From Rhodosporidiobolus odoratus (taxonomy: Eukaryota; Basidiomycota; Microbotryomycetes; Sporidiobolales; Sporidiobolaceae), in contig JAOANU010000024.1 of the NCBI GenBank assembly GCA_034387635.1, positions 62,001 through 126,000 of the forward strand: a stretch of DNA of 64,000 bases. The letters are read 5' to 3'. Shown in pieces: positions 34,089 through 45,127 of this stretch. The stretch's first letter is position 1; every line of letters starts with the position of its first letter. The notes below the pieces were generated by a model, which worked only from the letters and a program-made list of their open reading frames with translations, had not been told where the DNA came from and made no database searches. The translations under genes and the position numbers were made by a program.

Positions 34089-37000
34089 TCAGACATCCTC
34101 CACCTCAATAACCTCTGCCGCACCAGCAATTACCATTCCAGCAGGCTGAGCCCCGCCCTCGTGCTGTCCACCATTCTCCTCTTCTTCTTCTTGAGCAGCA
34201 GCAGCAGCCTCCTTAGCCGCCGCTCGCCTCTCCTCGCTCGTCCGCTGCTTAGGCGAGGCAGGTCGACGAATCGGCGCACGAGGGAGTTTGAGGGCCGGAG
34301 AAGCTGCAATCGACGCGGGGGCGGAAGCGGAAGTAGAGGCGGAAGCGGATGCAGGAAGGGTCGAAGGAGTGAGAGAGGGAGAAGCAGGAGTAGCCGTGGC
34401 AGTGGCTGTGGTAGTGGCATTGGCAGTGGCTGTCGCAGTGGAATTACCCGAAGGGAGAGGATGTTCAGGTCGATTCGAGGGGTCGTCGGCCCAGAAGGCG
34501 GAGAGGAGGGCTTCGCCAGAGGTAGGCTCCACTTCGGTGCCATCTGTGCGTGCGTTCGTAGTTCACGACCAGACATCAGCGACGATTCTGCTAGAATGTG
34601 ACCGGGGCCCAAAGAGGCGGAAGAAGACTGAACGCACCCCGCGAAATCTTGATTTCCCGGTTCCCATTGAAGGTATTGCGGATGTGTCGAGTCTTTGTAA
34701 AGGGCAGGTTGGCGACCTTGATCCATTCAATGGCGAACGAGGTGCCCCAGGTAGAAGAGGTGGAAGAGGTAGAGTTGTGGTGTACGGGGGCGGTATGTTG
34801 TCTGTGCGGGCCGGGGGACCTGCGTCACGTCAAGCAGTCATGTCGGTATACCGACTCGCAAGAGCGAGGAAGTCTGATGACGGAACGTACAAAGCCGTTC
34901 TGTCCCCATTCGGTTCCTCCGTCCTATCCACAATCCCCTCCAACCGCTTATTCCTCCTCTCCGCCTCCGTCTCAAGCAACAACCTCCTCGCCCCTCCAAG
35001 TTCCTCACTAACGATCCTCTCACTCTCCGACAACGTCCTCGTCCTGGTAGTCGTCTTCTTATGAAGAACCCGATCATCAAGCGTAGCCGCTCGTTTCTCG
35101 ACGACCTCGGCGGGGAGGTGGAGGTTATCGGCTGTCTCCCTCGCATTCAGGTCCGCTTCAATCGACATAGCCATTTTTTCCTCTTTGCTGACCTTGACCA
35201 AACCCGCATGGGGCGCCAGGGTCGCAGGCGCAGATTCGGGAGCTTTGTGCCCTAGTTGCAGTCCTCCGCCGTCGAGTTGAGCCGAAGACAGCGAAGGCAT
35301 GGCCGAAGGGCTGGTGGTGAAGGGTGAAGGCGACGAGACTTCGAATTGAGGGTCGCTTGCGTGAACGAGGATGGGAGGACGGACGGGGAAGTCGCTCGCT
35401 TCACCTTCTTCATGAATGGTCTGAGAAGCGGCAGAGAGGGAAGTTGTGCCCACTGCGTTGCCACCAGAGGAGAGAGTCCCAGTTTCGCCGCCTCTGGAGG
35501 ACCAGGAGGGGCGAGAGCCGGCGGATGAGGATGCGGACGAGATGGGGCTGTAGGAGCAAGAGTGGTGCCGCGAGTCAATACTTGGGGAGCTTGTTTGGGC
35601 TGGAACCATACGTACCCGGTCATCTTGGCATAGCCAAACCAGCAACCTTGCCCGTTCGCGCCAAAGATCAGGTAGACCGACTTGGCGGTACGGAAGGCTT
35701 GCTGGAGGACGGGCTGCAAGCGTATCGTCGTTGTCAGCAAGCGAGACTAGCTGCATACGCAGAAATGCGCTGATTGAGCTTACCTCATTGTGCGCCTGGG
35801 TAGCCCACAACCCCGTCGAAACACTCAACTTGAGATCGGCTTCATCGTGAGACTTGAGGATGAAGTACCTGCCCACGCTTGCAAGTCAGTACATGCGAAA
35901 GAGCGAACTGTAGCGACTGAAGCAGAAAGGAGGAAGACGCGCCTCCTCTCGAAATGCTTCGACAAGAAGCTGCTCGTCGTGCTCCCACTCCCGATGCTAG
36001 TGCTCCCACTCATCGAGCTCATGACGCTCTGCCTCCTCGCTCCTCCTCCACCGGTGGGACTAACACCCACCTCCGCCTCCCCACCCACAATCGTCGGCGT
36101 CTGGAGACTCATATGCTGGGCGACAACCCTCTGACTCTCTTCCATCCTCCACCTCTGCTCCCTGATATACTTCATATGCATTCCACCGGTTCGTTGAGCT
36201 CCGACGCCAGTTTTGGTATCGTCGGACGACTTGCGTTCACGGCAGAGGAAGGGTTTGCATTTCGGGTCGGAAGGGCGCAGGCTCACGCCGTTGGTGACTC
36301 GGATGGCGTGTTGAAGGTGCGTGGTAGAGAGGTAGTTGACAAAGGCGCCTGTCGGTGGCGATTCACAAACATTGTAGATGAAAATAGCCAAATTGAGAAG
36401 GTCAACGTGTGTCAAAGCTAGAATAGAAAGAAAGGGCTGCGCACAGTTGGATCGGGTGATGAGGTGAATGCTTTCGATCCCTGTGCTATCGAGGTCAATT
36501 CCTTCTTCCCCTACGATGGGAACGACACCGCAGGCAGAAGGGACTGCGCGAGTCTGGAAAAAATTCCACAGCTCGGCATGCGACGCGTCAGAGGGAACGT
36601 TACCAACCCTATTACAGATTGAGCAGAAGGGTCATAGGCAGGAAGGAGCGAAAGCGAAAGCGAAGTTGAGAAAGGAGGAGCGAGGCAGAATGGAAAGCGA
36701 CGGAGGAGCGTCAGCGATTCTGACGGGGGCCAAAGTAGCACGGCAAGCAACACTGGGAGCAGATAGCACGAGGAAGAAGCAACGTACCAAAGCGCATGCG
36801 GCGAGTGCGCCGGCGGTTTTGGCATGAAGCCGCCTCGCGTGCCTCCCCCAGTTCCTGGCGTCGCGACCGCCTTTGGACCCATCCTTGCGCCGCCTGCTCC
36901 TCGTGCTGTACTGCCCTGCCCTCCCTTGACTCCACCGGTGCCTCCAGCCGCATGTCGCAAACCCTCCCTCGCTAACGCACCGCGCGAGATCGGGCCGTGC

Positions 37001-39167
37001 GGCACTTCGTACACTTTTGGCTGTGACTCAGGGGCGCGAGTTGGCGAGAATGGGGCAGAAGGAGGAGGAGTGAAGGTAGTGGCGGCGCTCATCGCGGAAG
37101 ATTCCCTAGAACGGGTCAAGGTGGAGGCGCGACGGGAGTCGGGGAGAGAAGGGTAGGCGTAGGGTGCGGCAGGCGGGCGATATGATCGGGAAGAGTTGGC
37201 ATGAACGGAACTGTGCTGTACTCGCTGTTGAGTCGGGCGCGGGTACATGGGTGGAGCGGGAGGACAGGCAACGACGTAGGGATAAGCCGCTGGCACGCCG
37301 GGCGGAGGCGCTCGGGGTGGCGGAGGAATCGCAGGCGCAGCGGCGGGGATTGCTGGCGCGTGGGGGTCCAGAGACGATGGAAGAACGGGTTCCGAGGGGA
37401 CGATTTTGGCGGACGAAATGGGGTAGACGAGCAGTTCGGGTTCCGTTTCGGCGGTGCCGAGCTCTGCGAGATCTGCAGGAGCAGAGACGACACTTTCGGA
37501 GGACGCGAGCGGTGGAGGCGGAACGGGTCGGGGTACTTGAGAGGATTGCGTTCGTAAGGGATGCGGTACAGTCGGAAGAGGGTAGAGATACTCCTTCTGC
37601 TGAGGATGCGGATACGCCACTCCTGCTCCGCCCGTAGCGGCCACTCCGTTCTCCGTCGCGAGCTGCTGAGCTGGCGGCGGAGGGACAGGCGGTGCGAAGT
37701 AGACAGGTTGATACGGTCCCATCCCTCCGCTTCCGTATGCCGCCGGCTGCGGTACATGACCGTGAGATTGAACCGTCTGTTGCGGAGCCGCCGCATGCTG
37801 CTGCTGCTGCTGAAGCGCCAGGAGGGCTTCTGCCGAAAGCGCGTTTCCTGCCTCATCGTACACCACATTTCCTTCCGGCACCCAACCTTGCGGTCCGTAC
37901 AGGGTGGAAGCGTAACCGGCAGACGCAGCACGAGCAGCGGCGGGCCCACTCGCCTCTGGCAGAGACGCAGTAAAAGGGAATCCTCCCCCGGGTGGTCCTC
38001 CCGCGGTCGCACCGGCTATGGAAGCACCGCCAGAGCTGTTCGTGGCGGTCCAGCCTTGCGGAAACTCCATCCTCGGACTTCCTAGCGGGCTAGTGAACGC
38101 CAGGCCATTCGGCCCGTACACGACGCCTTGAGCATAAGGTGGAGGCAGACCATAAGGAGAAGGATGGAGCGATTCGCCACCGCTCAAAGAAGAAGCGGTT
38201 TGCGGACTAGAGTATTGATCTGAATGTGGTCGCGAGTGAGACGGGTAGAAGGAAGGAGAGGGCCAGAAGGCTGGCGGGTTTGCCGTGTATGCGTAGGGTG
38301 AATCGGAAGAGGAGGGCGAAAGGTAAGAATAAGAATGGGGCTGAGCTTGGGGTGAGTAGTACGATGTCGCGCTAGAAGCTACATAGTAGGGCTGATGGGC
38401 GTGGGGGAAGTTGGGTATTTGCAGATGAGGATGACGAGGTTGCGGTCGGACGGCGTAGGGTGAAGGGCGATCATCGTAGGCGATCGGGCGCGACCCGGAT
38501 GCCTCGTACTACCCAGTGACCAGGTTAGCGATACTCAGCCTGTCCGACACGTCCGATGCAACGGAGAGATGGAAGACAACGTACCATACCGACCTCTCGA
38601 CCTGAACTCGCCCTACTCATAGGACTCCTACTGCTCGTGAAACTCTGCCCAGCAAAGCTCCCTCTGCCACTCGAGGGGCTTGGACGGTACTGTGAGCCCG
38701 ACATGGCCGGTGAGCCAGACCCGTTCCCCCCTCTTGACTTGCGACTTGAGGAGCTGGCCGTTCGAGAAGCGGGCGAAGGTTTCTTGGCTGGGCAATCAAG
38801 CTGGTCAAGATACGACGAGTAAAGAGCATAGTGAACGGAACCCACCAAGCGACAGCTGTTCCAACCTATCCAACTCGCGCAACCGATCCTCTTCCCCCTC
38901 CTTCATTTTCCCCACTCCCATCTCTACCGCCTTCTCCAGCATTCCCCCGACACTCATGCCTCCATCGTCTCGCAGCTCGCCCGGCACGCTGTGACCTCCT
39001 ACGCCTGGGCATGCGCCACCCCCAGCCTTTCGCTCGTGTCCCCCTTTGCCATTCGATCGGTCGTTGATTTCATCAAGGTTCGAGCCGTCGGACGCAGGCG
39101 GGGCTGAATTTGACGGGGTGGGGGGGATGAGGACCGGCTCTGGAGGTCTAGGTCGAGGCGGATACAT
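34089..39167 (-). CDS. RRM plus YTH-domain RNA-binding protein
   Basis: YTH domains bind N6-methyladenosine or related determinants in RNA. Ten exons (minus): 39167-38846, 38787-38585, 38508-36788, 36608-36445, 36348-35943, 35868-35784, 35713-35616, 35547-34891, 34819-34638, 34543-34089; 1,430 residues. Residues 1 to about 745 are disordered, Pro/Gln/Tyr-rich. An RRM-like domain follows (WVGNVPSDASHAELWNFFQ; CAFVNYLSTTHLQHAI). The YTH fold begins RYFILKSHDEADLKLS with GLWATQAHNE, giving the first cage Trp, then SVYLIFGANGQGCWFGYAKM. It is interrupted by about 218 low-complexity residues and resumes at WGTSFAIEWIKVANLPFTKT, RHIRNTFNGNREIKISRDGT. The intron between exons 5 and 6 needs a GC donor (gcgcgt at 35942-35937) to keep frame. 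Expected roles are in mRNA fate or meiosis-type control; the target mark in this species is unknown. Confidence 0.9.
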
Positions 39168-39581
39168 GGTCTCCGTTGTTCAGAAGCGAGAGAGAGCGAG
39201 AGGAGAAGGTTTCCGGGGGAGAGAGAAATACAAAAGAAGAGGCGGTGAAGATCGGAACCGCAGGCCTGTTCTCCTCTCCTGATGGACGTAGTCGATGCTG
39301 CTATCAGCGTGTGCAAGGGGGAGGATGAAAAGCGGAGCTGCAAGAAGGGAAAGAGAAGGGAAAAAAAAGGTGTCGGCCAGACCAATTTGATCGAGGCCAA
39401 GCCGAGAAGGCTGGACCAAGTACACACAAGTACACTACAAGGACACAGGGCCAAAGGTGACTGCGCCCAACAGCTACGACTGGACTACAGCTACTGCCTC
39501 TCTGCCCAACTCGCAGACAACGCGTGGGACGAGCATCTGCTCAATCCTTATTGGTACGGCGTTTTCCCCTTTTTGAGAGAC

Positions 39582-39940
39582 GATCATCAAGTCTCGGCCC
39601 AGGGCCTGTAGATCTGTAGCGTGGCGAACGCTTTTACTCGCCGTTCTCCTCGCAAGAGGACGGTCGCTCGCCCCTACGACCGTGACGCCTACGGCCAGCG
39701 CTACGCCGACCGCCGTTAGAGACGAAGCCGGAAACGGGAGGTCTCAGGGTTACCCTTTTGTTTAGCTTTCCCTTTGTTAGTAGTCTCCCGGCGACGAGGT
39801 TGTAGCACCTCGTCGTTTCCTCTCTTCTTCTCTTCTTCAATCCTTTTAGGACCCCCATTCTAGCTCTATAACTTAGCAATCCAGCTTGGTTATAACCGCT
39901 AGTCTATCTACCTGGGAGCGTCGCCTGAGAGATCATCAAG
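39582..39940. mobile_element. Candidate short non-autonomous element flanked by a 10-bp direct repeat
   Basis: The 10-mer gatcatcaag occurs at 39582-39591 and 39931-39940. The surroundings are similar too: tgagag precedes each copy, with a 2-bp difference. The enclosed 339 bp start with tctcggc and end with gcctgaga, which are weakly inverted. This would fit a small transposon or solo terminal repeat with target-site duplication. The inverted ends are imperfect, so confidence is low. Confidence 0.3.
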
Positions 39941-40440
39941 TTCCCTCTCTGGCGCTTTAAGATCCCGATATCGCATTTCATGCATGATTCGGGATCGGCT
40001 CACCCGTCCCTCATTGTTTAGGTTAAGCCCACTACAAAGCACAACCGTCACTGAGACTACTCGGCCCGATGCCGTCCACCCCCTCCTTGCTCACCCCGAG
40101 TGGAATGAACCTGGGTTTCCCGGACATCTTCTGCTCCATTTCCTGACGCAGAGAAGGATGGTGAATAGCAAGGGTTGGATTGTAGCGGGGGTTGGTGAAG
40201 AGGTAGAATGAGGAGAAAGAAAAGAGAGGAGGACGAAAAGGGCGGAAGAGGTCGAATCGTTGGCGAAAGGGAGTCTGGGGAGCGGAGAAGAGAGAGAGAG
40301 AGAGTGTGCTGCAGACGGCTGTTTGCGGCTGTATATACCAGTCAGCTGTGAGTCTGAGCGAGAGAGGGAGGCAAAGGAAGGAGAAGGAGAAGGAAAGAAG
40401 AGGCTTACTCGTACACCACAACTCCCCTCGTCCTACCTTC

Positions 40441-40577
40441 CTGCTCAGCTCGTCATTTCCCGCCAGGTGCCCGATTGGCGACGCTAGTCCAAAGTTGAAA
40501 GGGTATAAAGAGCTATGTTCCCAAAGGGGTCAGTGAACTACTGAGAGGGAAAGGAAGGGAAATGACGAGCTGAGCAG
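40441..40577. repeat. Perfect 21-bp inverted repeat with 95-bp spacer
   Basis: The arm at 40441-40461 (ctgctcagctcgtcatttcc plus c) is the exact reverse complement of 40557-40577. No coding sequence explains it. A transcript across it could fold into a long stem-loop. Confidence 0.9.
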
Positions 40578-41669
40578 AGGGAGAGAAGACAGGAGAGAGA
40601 ACGAGAGGGACAGACGCACCATAACCTCACGCCTGGGCAAGGTAGAGCTCGTGGGTGTAAGGTGCGAGCGAGTGGGAAAGAGGAAGTGAGGAAAAGAAGA
40701 AAGAGAAGGGAACTGGTACGGTCAAGCGAAGTCGTCTGTCGCTGAGAGTATGCGCTTGAGATGCGTCCCCACCTTCTCTGCACAATGCAACCCATCGTGA
40801 CCTCGATCTGCAGCAGCGTCGCTCGCATCGTCCGCTCTCCTGTCGAGATGTGCAACCTTCTCAACTTTAATCTCGCTTCTATCTCGCTCGTTGCTCTGAG
40901 CTGTATGTTCTCTCCGCTCGTGATCAGGTCCGAAAGCAGCCAGTCTACCTCGCACTGCTCGACCAGGCCGCGACTCCCACGCCGCCTATACTTGTCGGTC
41001 TGAAGCAATCCCTTTTTTCCATTCACTCCGCTCGTTTGTCTAAGCCTCGCACCAGAAGCCTTAGGCAAGCCACACATGCTGAACAAACTCGCTTGAGTGA
41101 CGTAGCGAAGTAGGAGGAGGAAGGCGCCTTTCGCTGGCCGATGTGAGCCGGGATTTGTGCTGACAGAAGCGACCAGCGCTGGAGGCTCTTTTCTTTCTCC
41201 ACCCCTTCGACCTGGTGAGGGTCGCGATGTGAGGGGTCTGTCGCCGGGTTATTGTGAGTGACGAGAGGTGAGGGTAGGTCGTGAGGTAGCTCAATAAGTC
41301 ATGGTTGACGTGAGGTGTAGCTTGGCCGTAGCCGACCACAGCGGCTCGACAGCGGCGGAACCCGCGTTTTGACACGACTGATATGACAACAGGTTTCCCT
41401 CTTACTGCGGGAAAACGAATTGAACGGACGAAAGGACGAGAAAAAGAGTCGATATCGGGGTGCGCGACCGGCGGGCGTTCAGGACATAGCGTCGGGTACG
41501 TGTGCGACTTGTACAGTATGGGGCTGTCGAATCCTTGGTATGTGCGGGTAAAAGAAGGGCGTCTAGACTGCGAGTGGAATGTTCGGGCGAAGCGAGAAAA
41601 TCGAAAGGTAGTGATACAGGCCGAGAGTGAGGCCGCCGTGTGACGGTGGCTGTTACTCGGCAAGAGGAG

Positions 41670-44600
41670 TCAGACAACGCTTCTCAAGTGTAGCTGGCGG
41701 AGAGAGCTGTAGCAGTGGGCGGCACTGAGAGAGGAACGCACAAAAACCCTATCACTCTTCATCCTCCCATCCCGCCACCAGTCCTTTGGCGACATAGGCG
41801 TCATGAAGCAGGCCGGAGGTATACCTGCGATCCGACTCGTCAGCTCCGAAACCTGCAATGTTGAGGACGTAGTCGCTCTGTGAACGATTTCGACGAGAAG
41901 AGAACAACTCACCCAGAAAAGGTCGACTGAGGTGTCCCGACAACCTCAACCGCTCTGGCCGAGATCTGTGCATATCGCCCAGTCGCAGCGTCGAAATCGG
42001 TAAGCAAGATAGCGGGAGTAGAGAGAAGAGAAGCGAAGGCGAGGGAGAAAACGCACCTCAGCCTCCAAAAACGGATACAAAAACCCTTTCAACGCCAACC
42101 CATCCCAATCGCTAACCCACTTCGCACCTCCCCCCTCTCCTCCTTCTCGATCATCGCCTTCACCACTCTGCACCAGTTCCCTCAGACTCTCCACCTCTGC
42201 ACCCTCTTCCAGTACCCTCCCCCCTTCAACTCCCTCCTCACCCTCGCCTTCACCCTCACCCAAAAAGTCTCCCAACAAAAACACACAAGGGAAATACTCG
42301 AAAAACGGAGCCAAAGGTCCCGTAGGATCAAAGGGGTTTCGAGAATCGGTAGCGATGTAGAGGGGGGTGTTGAGAGGGGTTAGATCGGGAGAAGGAGATG
42401 GGGAAGTGGGAGGGAGGTGGAGAGGTTTGCGGCAGTGGAGGAGGGGGGAGAGGGGGTTGGTGGGACCTCGTTTCGTGAGAGAGAAGGAGGAGGAGGAAGA
42501 GGAGGTGCGTTTGGATTGGGAGGATGAAACGAAGGATCTGAAGAACAAGTCCGGGATCTCTTCCTCCTCGTCATCGAGGTCTTCCTCCTCCGGCGTTGAA
42601 CGGCTTGATAGTGGCTGCAGATCCGCCCTCCTGACCCTTCTCCTCATCTTGGGATTCTCCTGTGGCGTATATGGCGCCAGTAACCCATCGACCGTCTTGC
42701 TCGACAGCCCAAAGACGTTCTGGGTAAGCTTGCGGAAGACCTTGAGCATGTTGGGTCGAGCGTGGGACTGAGGAGTTCGATGCATTCGTGGAGAGGCAGT
42801 ACGAAGGGAGGCAATGCGGAAAGCACAGGAAACAGGCAGAGTCAGCCACTAGATTGAACGAGGAGAACAGGGTTGAGACAGGAGGAAGGAAATCCGGCAC
42901 ACCTTGAATACCCCATCCCCAACCCTCGCATGTACCCCAATATAACTCCCTAACAGCCCCTTAACTTCCTCACTAATCCTATCCAACCCTTCATTCCCGA
43001 GCACCATCCCATCATAAGTTCTCCTCATCAACCCCTTATTCTCCTCCTTGCTGAGGACCATCCGTGTGCCAGAGAAAAGTGAGCCGAACTGCAGAAGACG
43101 GGCGGGGGAGGCGGTGAGGGAATCAAGGTCGAGGCGGGAGGTGAAAAGGCCTTCCTCATCAAAGGGAGTCGAAGGGTCGTCGTATATCTGGTAGGACCTC
43201 CTCTCCGGATCCTCAAACCTCTGCACCTCATCCCTCGACAACCCCAACCCTCCTTCCTCAAGCGACGTATAAAAGACCTCCTCAGAAGAATTCCACCGAT
43301 CCACCACCTGAAACTCGTCAAACACCTCTTTTTGGATCAACCATTCCCACCCCACTAGAGTCCATCGACTAGGATCATCGCACATCTCGTCCCCAATCCT
43401 GTGATCATTGGTACTTGTCGCGATGGGGTCTTGCTCGAGACCGGCTTTGCAGCGTTCGGAGTGGGTTAGACGGTCGTTTACTTCGGGACCCCAGGGAATG
43501 GGGGAGCCTAGACGCGCGGGAGGGAGGAGGAGGGTACGGTTGAGGAGGCGTGAGAGGACGAGGGCGTTGACCAGGGATTTGCGTTCTGCATGTCACGGAC
43601 CGAGTCGAGGGGTTTCAGGCGAGACCGAAAGCAAGGATTGCGTAAGCACAGGGGAGAGACAGATACATAGAAAAGAAGAGTACGGAAGCAGCAATAGAAA
43701 GGAACATGATGGGCGGAAACATGGGACGGCAAGAGGGAAGAAAAAGGAGCAAACAGGACGCACGATTATGGAAACCCGAGTGATTCTCGAAGCTCAGATA
43801 CCGCATGTTCTTCGCCTCCTGCTCACTCGTAGGTGGTGGCTTAGGCGAAGGATGTACATTGAGCGGTTTTCGGGTAGTTGGCAGTTGCGTCGAGGCAAGA
43901 GCGGTCGAACTGGGTGAGGCGGGAGGCAATGTCGAGGCGAGACCCGCGATAGGCGACGGTGGCGGCGACAGCGACGAGCCAGCCAAGGTGACGGAGATGG
44001 GTAAGGTGGAGGACGAGAACGAAGACGAGGAAAGCGCGACTTTCTCAGCGACTTTCTCCCATGTTGTCTTTAGCAACTCCCCAGGCATTGTCTCTCCCTC
44101 AGGTCCTATCCGCTCCGACGTCACATCCTCACTCTCCTTCTCCCCTCTCCATCCCGCACCCAACCAGTCCCCGTCCTTCAGCCCCTCCCATTTCTCCCTC
44201 CACCCCCAAACCTTCCCCACTTGCCCTACCTCTCCTTCGGCTCCCGCATCCTCCAAGCTGCTCACTCCATTCGCTCCGCCAAGTACCACCGCCCCAACGA
44301 CCAACACTCCGAACAAGACGACCCATCTTTTCTTGGTTCCTGTTATTCTCGCGGCGCGTACCGCTGCGGGAGGGGCTAGAGCTGCTAGACCGGCTGCGGA
44401 GGATGTATTGCCCGATATTGCAGAGCTTGTGGGCGAGTCAAGGCGGGACGAAGAGGTAGAAGCGATTGAAGAGGAGAAGGGAAGGGAGGTTTGACGGGAA
44501 GGTGGTTGAGGAGGTGAGGAATGGGAATGAGAGTAGGCGGGTTCTTCGGTAGTTGATAAGGCGGTATATTCAGCTCTTGAGGCAAAGGAAGAGCTGGCCA

Positions 44601-44703
44601 AGAATTGAGGAAGGAGAGAGAATCGTAATTGTTTGGTTTCTGGAACTGCAGAATCCGCGGACGACGACGAGGAGGAGGGAGTGAAGGGGAGAGAAACTGG
44701 CAT
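41670..44703 (-). CDS. O-fucosyltransferase-like type II membrane protein
   Basis: Exons (minus): 44703-43764, 43585-42903, 42767-42057, 41965-41913, 41877-41670; 864 residues. The N-terminal Ser-rich cytosolic tail is followed by a signal-anchor (KRWVVLFGVLVVGAVVLGG), as in Golgi glycosyltransferases. The catalytic region shows MRYLSFENHSGFHNQRKSL, NRTLLLPPARLGSPIPW, the HxRxxD-like GVHARVGDGVF, PLYIATDSRNPFDP, FEYFPCVFLLGDF and VVGTPQSTFSG, the pattern of the GDP-fucose O-fucosyltransferase superfamily in fungi. Donor sugar and acceptor are unknown for the fungal group. An acidic Glu-rich insertion (eeeegardless of exact length, around 42190-42260) and a Ser-rich insertion interrupt the catalytic part. 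For the last intron the acceptor at 41878-41879 was chosen because the next AG downstream leads to a stop. An upstream in-frame ATG at 44982 exists; 44703 gives the expected short tail before the anchor. Confidence 0.8.
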
Positions 44704-45127
44704 ATTGCGAGAGATGGCGCTCTGCCCTGTACGGGTCAAGGTGTATACGCTGTGGGAGAGTAAGGTATAAGAGGATGAGAAGGGAAGAAAGCTGCGCGCG
44801 CGTAATCGACGCGTCCAACCGCACCGCCAAGAGCAAACTTCGAACCAGCGATTACCGTAGGCTACAGCGACAAGAGAAGCGTACAGCGAGAGCGAGACAA
44901 GAGTGAACGTGTCAGCCAACCGACATGCCAAGCCAGGAGTTGCTCGTGCGAAATACTGCTCCACCCGGGTTTTCCGGGGCAAGAAAAGGCCTGAGCGTTT
45001 GTAAGTCTGTCTTCCTCACTACTGCCTACGACTATCCGCCACTCCCTGTGGGGTCTATGCTGTGGTAAGGACGGACGAGAGTGACCGCAACAAGTGTGAA
45101 GGGGACGAGGAGGAGGAGGAGAGCGGT
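44704..45127. other. Promoter region of the O-fucosyltransferase-like gene and CDC73 3' flank
   Basis: 424 bp between two minus-strand genes. The frame upstream of 44703 stays open to 44982, so the 5' end of the downstream gene is not settled. No other feature was seen. Confidence 0.45.

Larger units (their letters stand above)
39168..41669. other. Gene-poor 2.5 kb region with repeats
   Basis: Between the YTH start and the O-fucosyltransferase-like stop I found no convincing gene. It contains the YTH promoter, a candidate small mobile element (39582-39940) and a perfect 21-bp inverted repeat (40441-40577). On the minus strand near 40750-40990 one frame is hydrophilic and open, but I see no domain. 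The frame at 41061-41663 (-) is Arg/Ser-rich and looks spurious. Confidence 0.45.

Noticed and set aside
41061..41663. 200-residue minus-strand open frame
   Set aside because: Arg/Ser/Thr-rich with no hydrophobic core or motif; probably non-coding sequence downstream of the O-fucosyltransferase-like gene.
41822..41912. Alternative last intron of the O-fucosyltransferase-like gene using the attgcag acceptor
   Set aside because: In the conserved STFSG frame this acceptor leads directly to a stop codon; the upstream acceptor gives an open, family-like ending.
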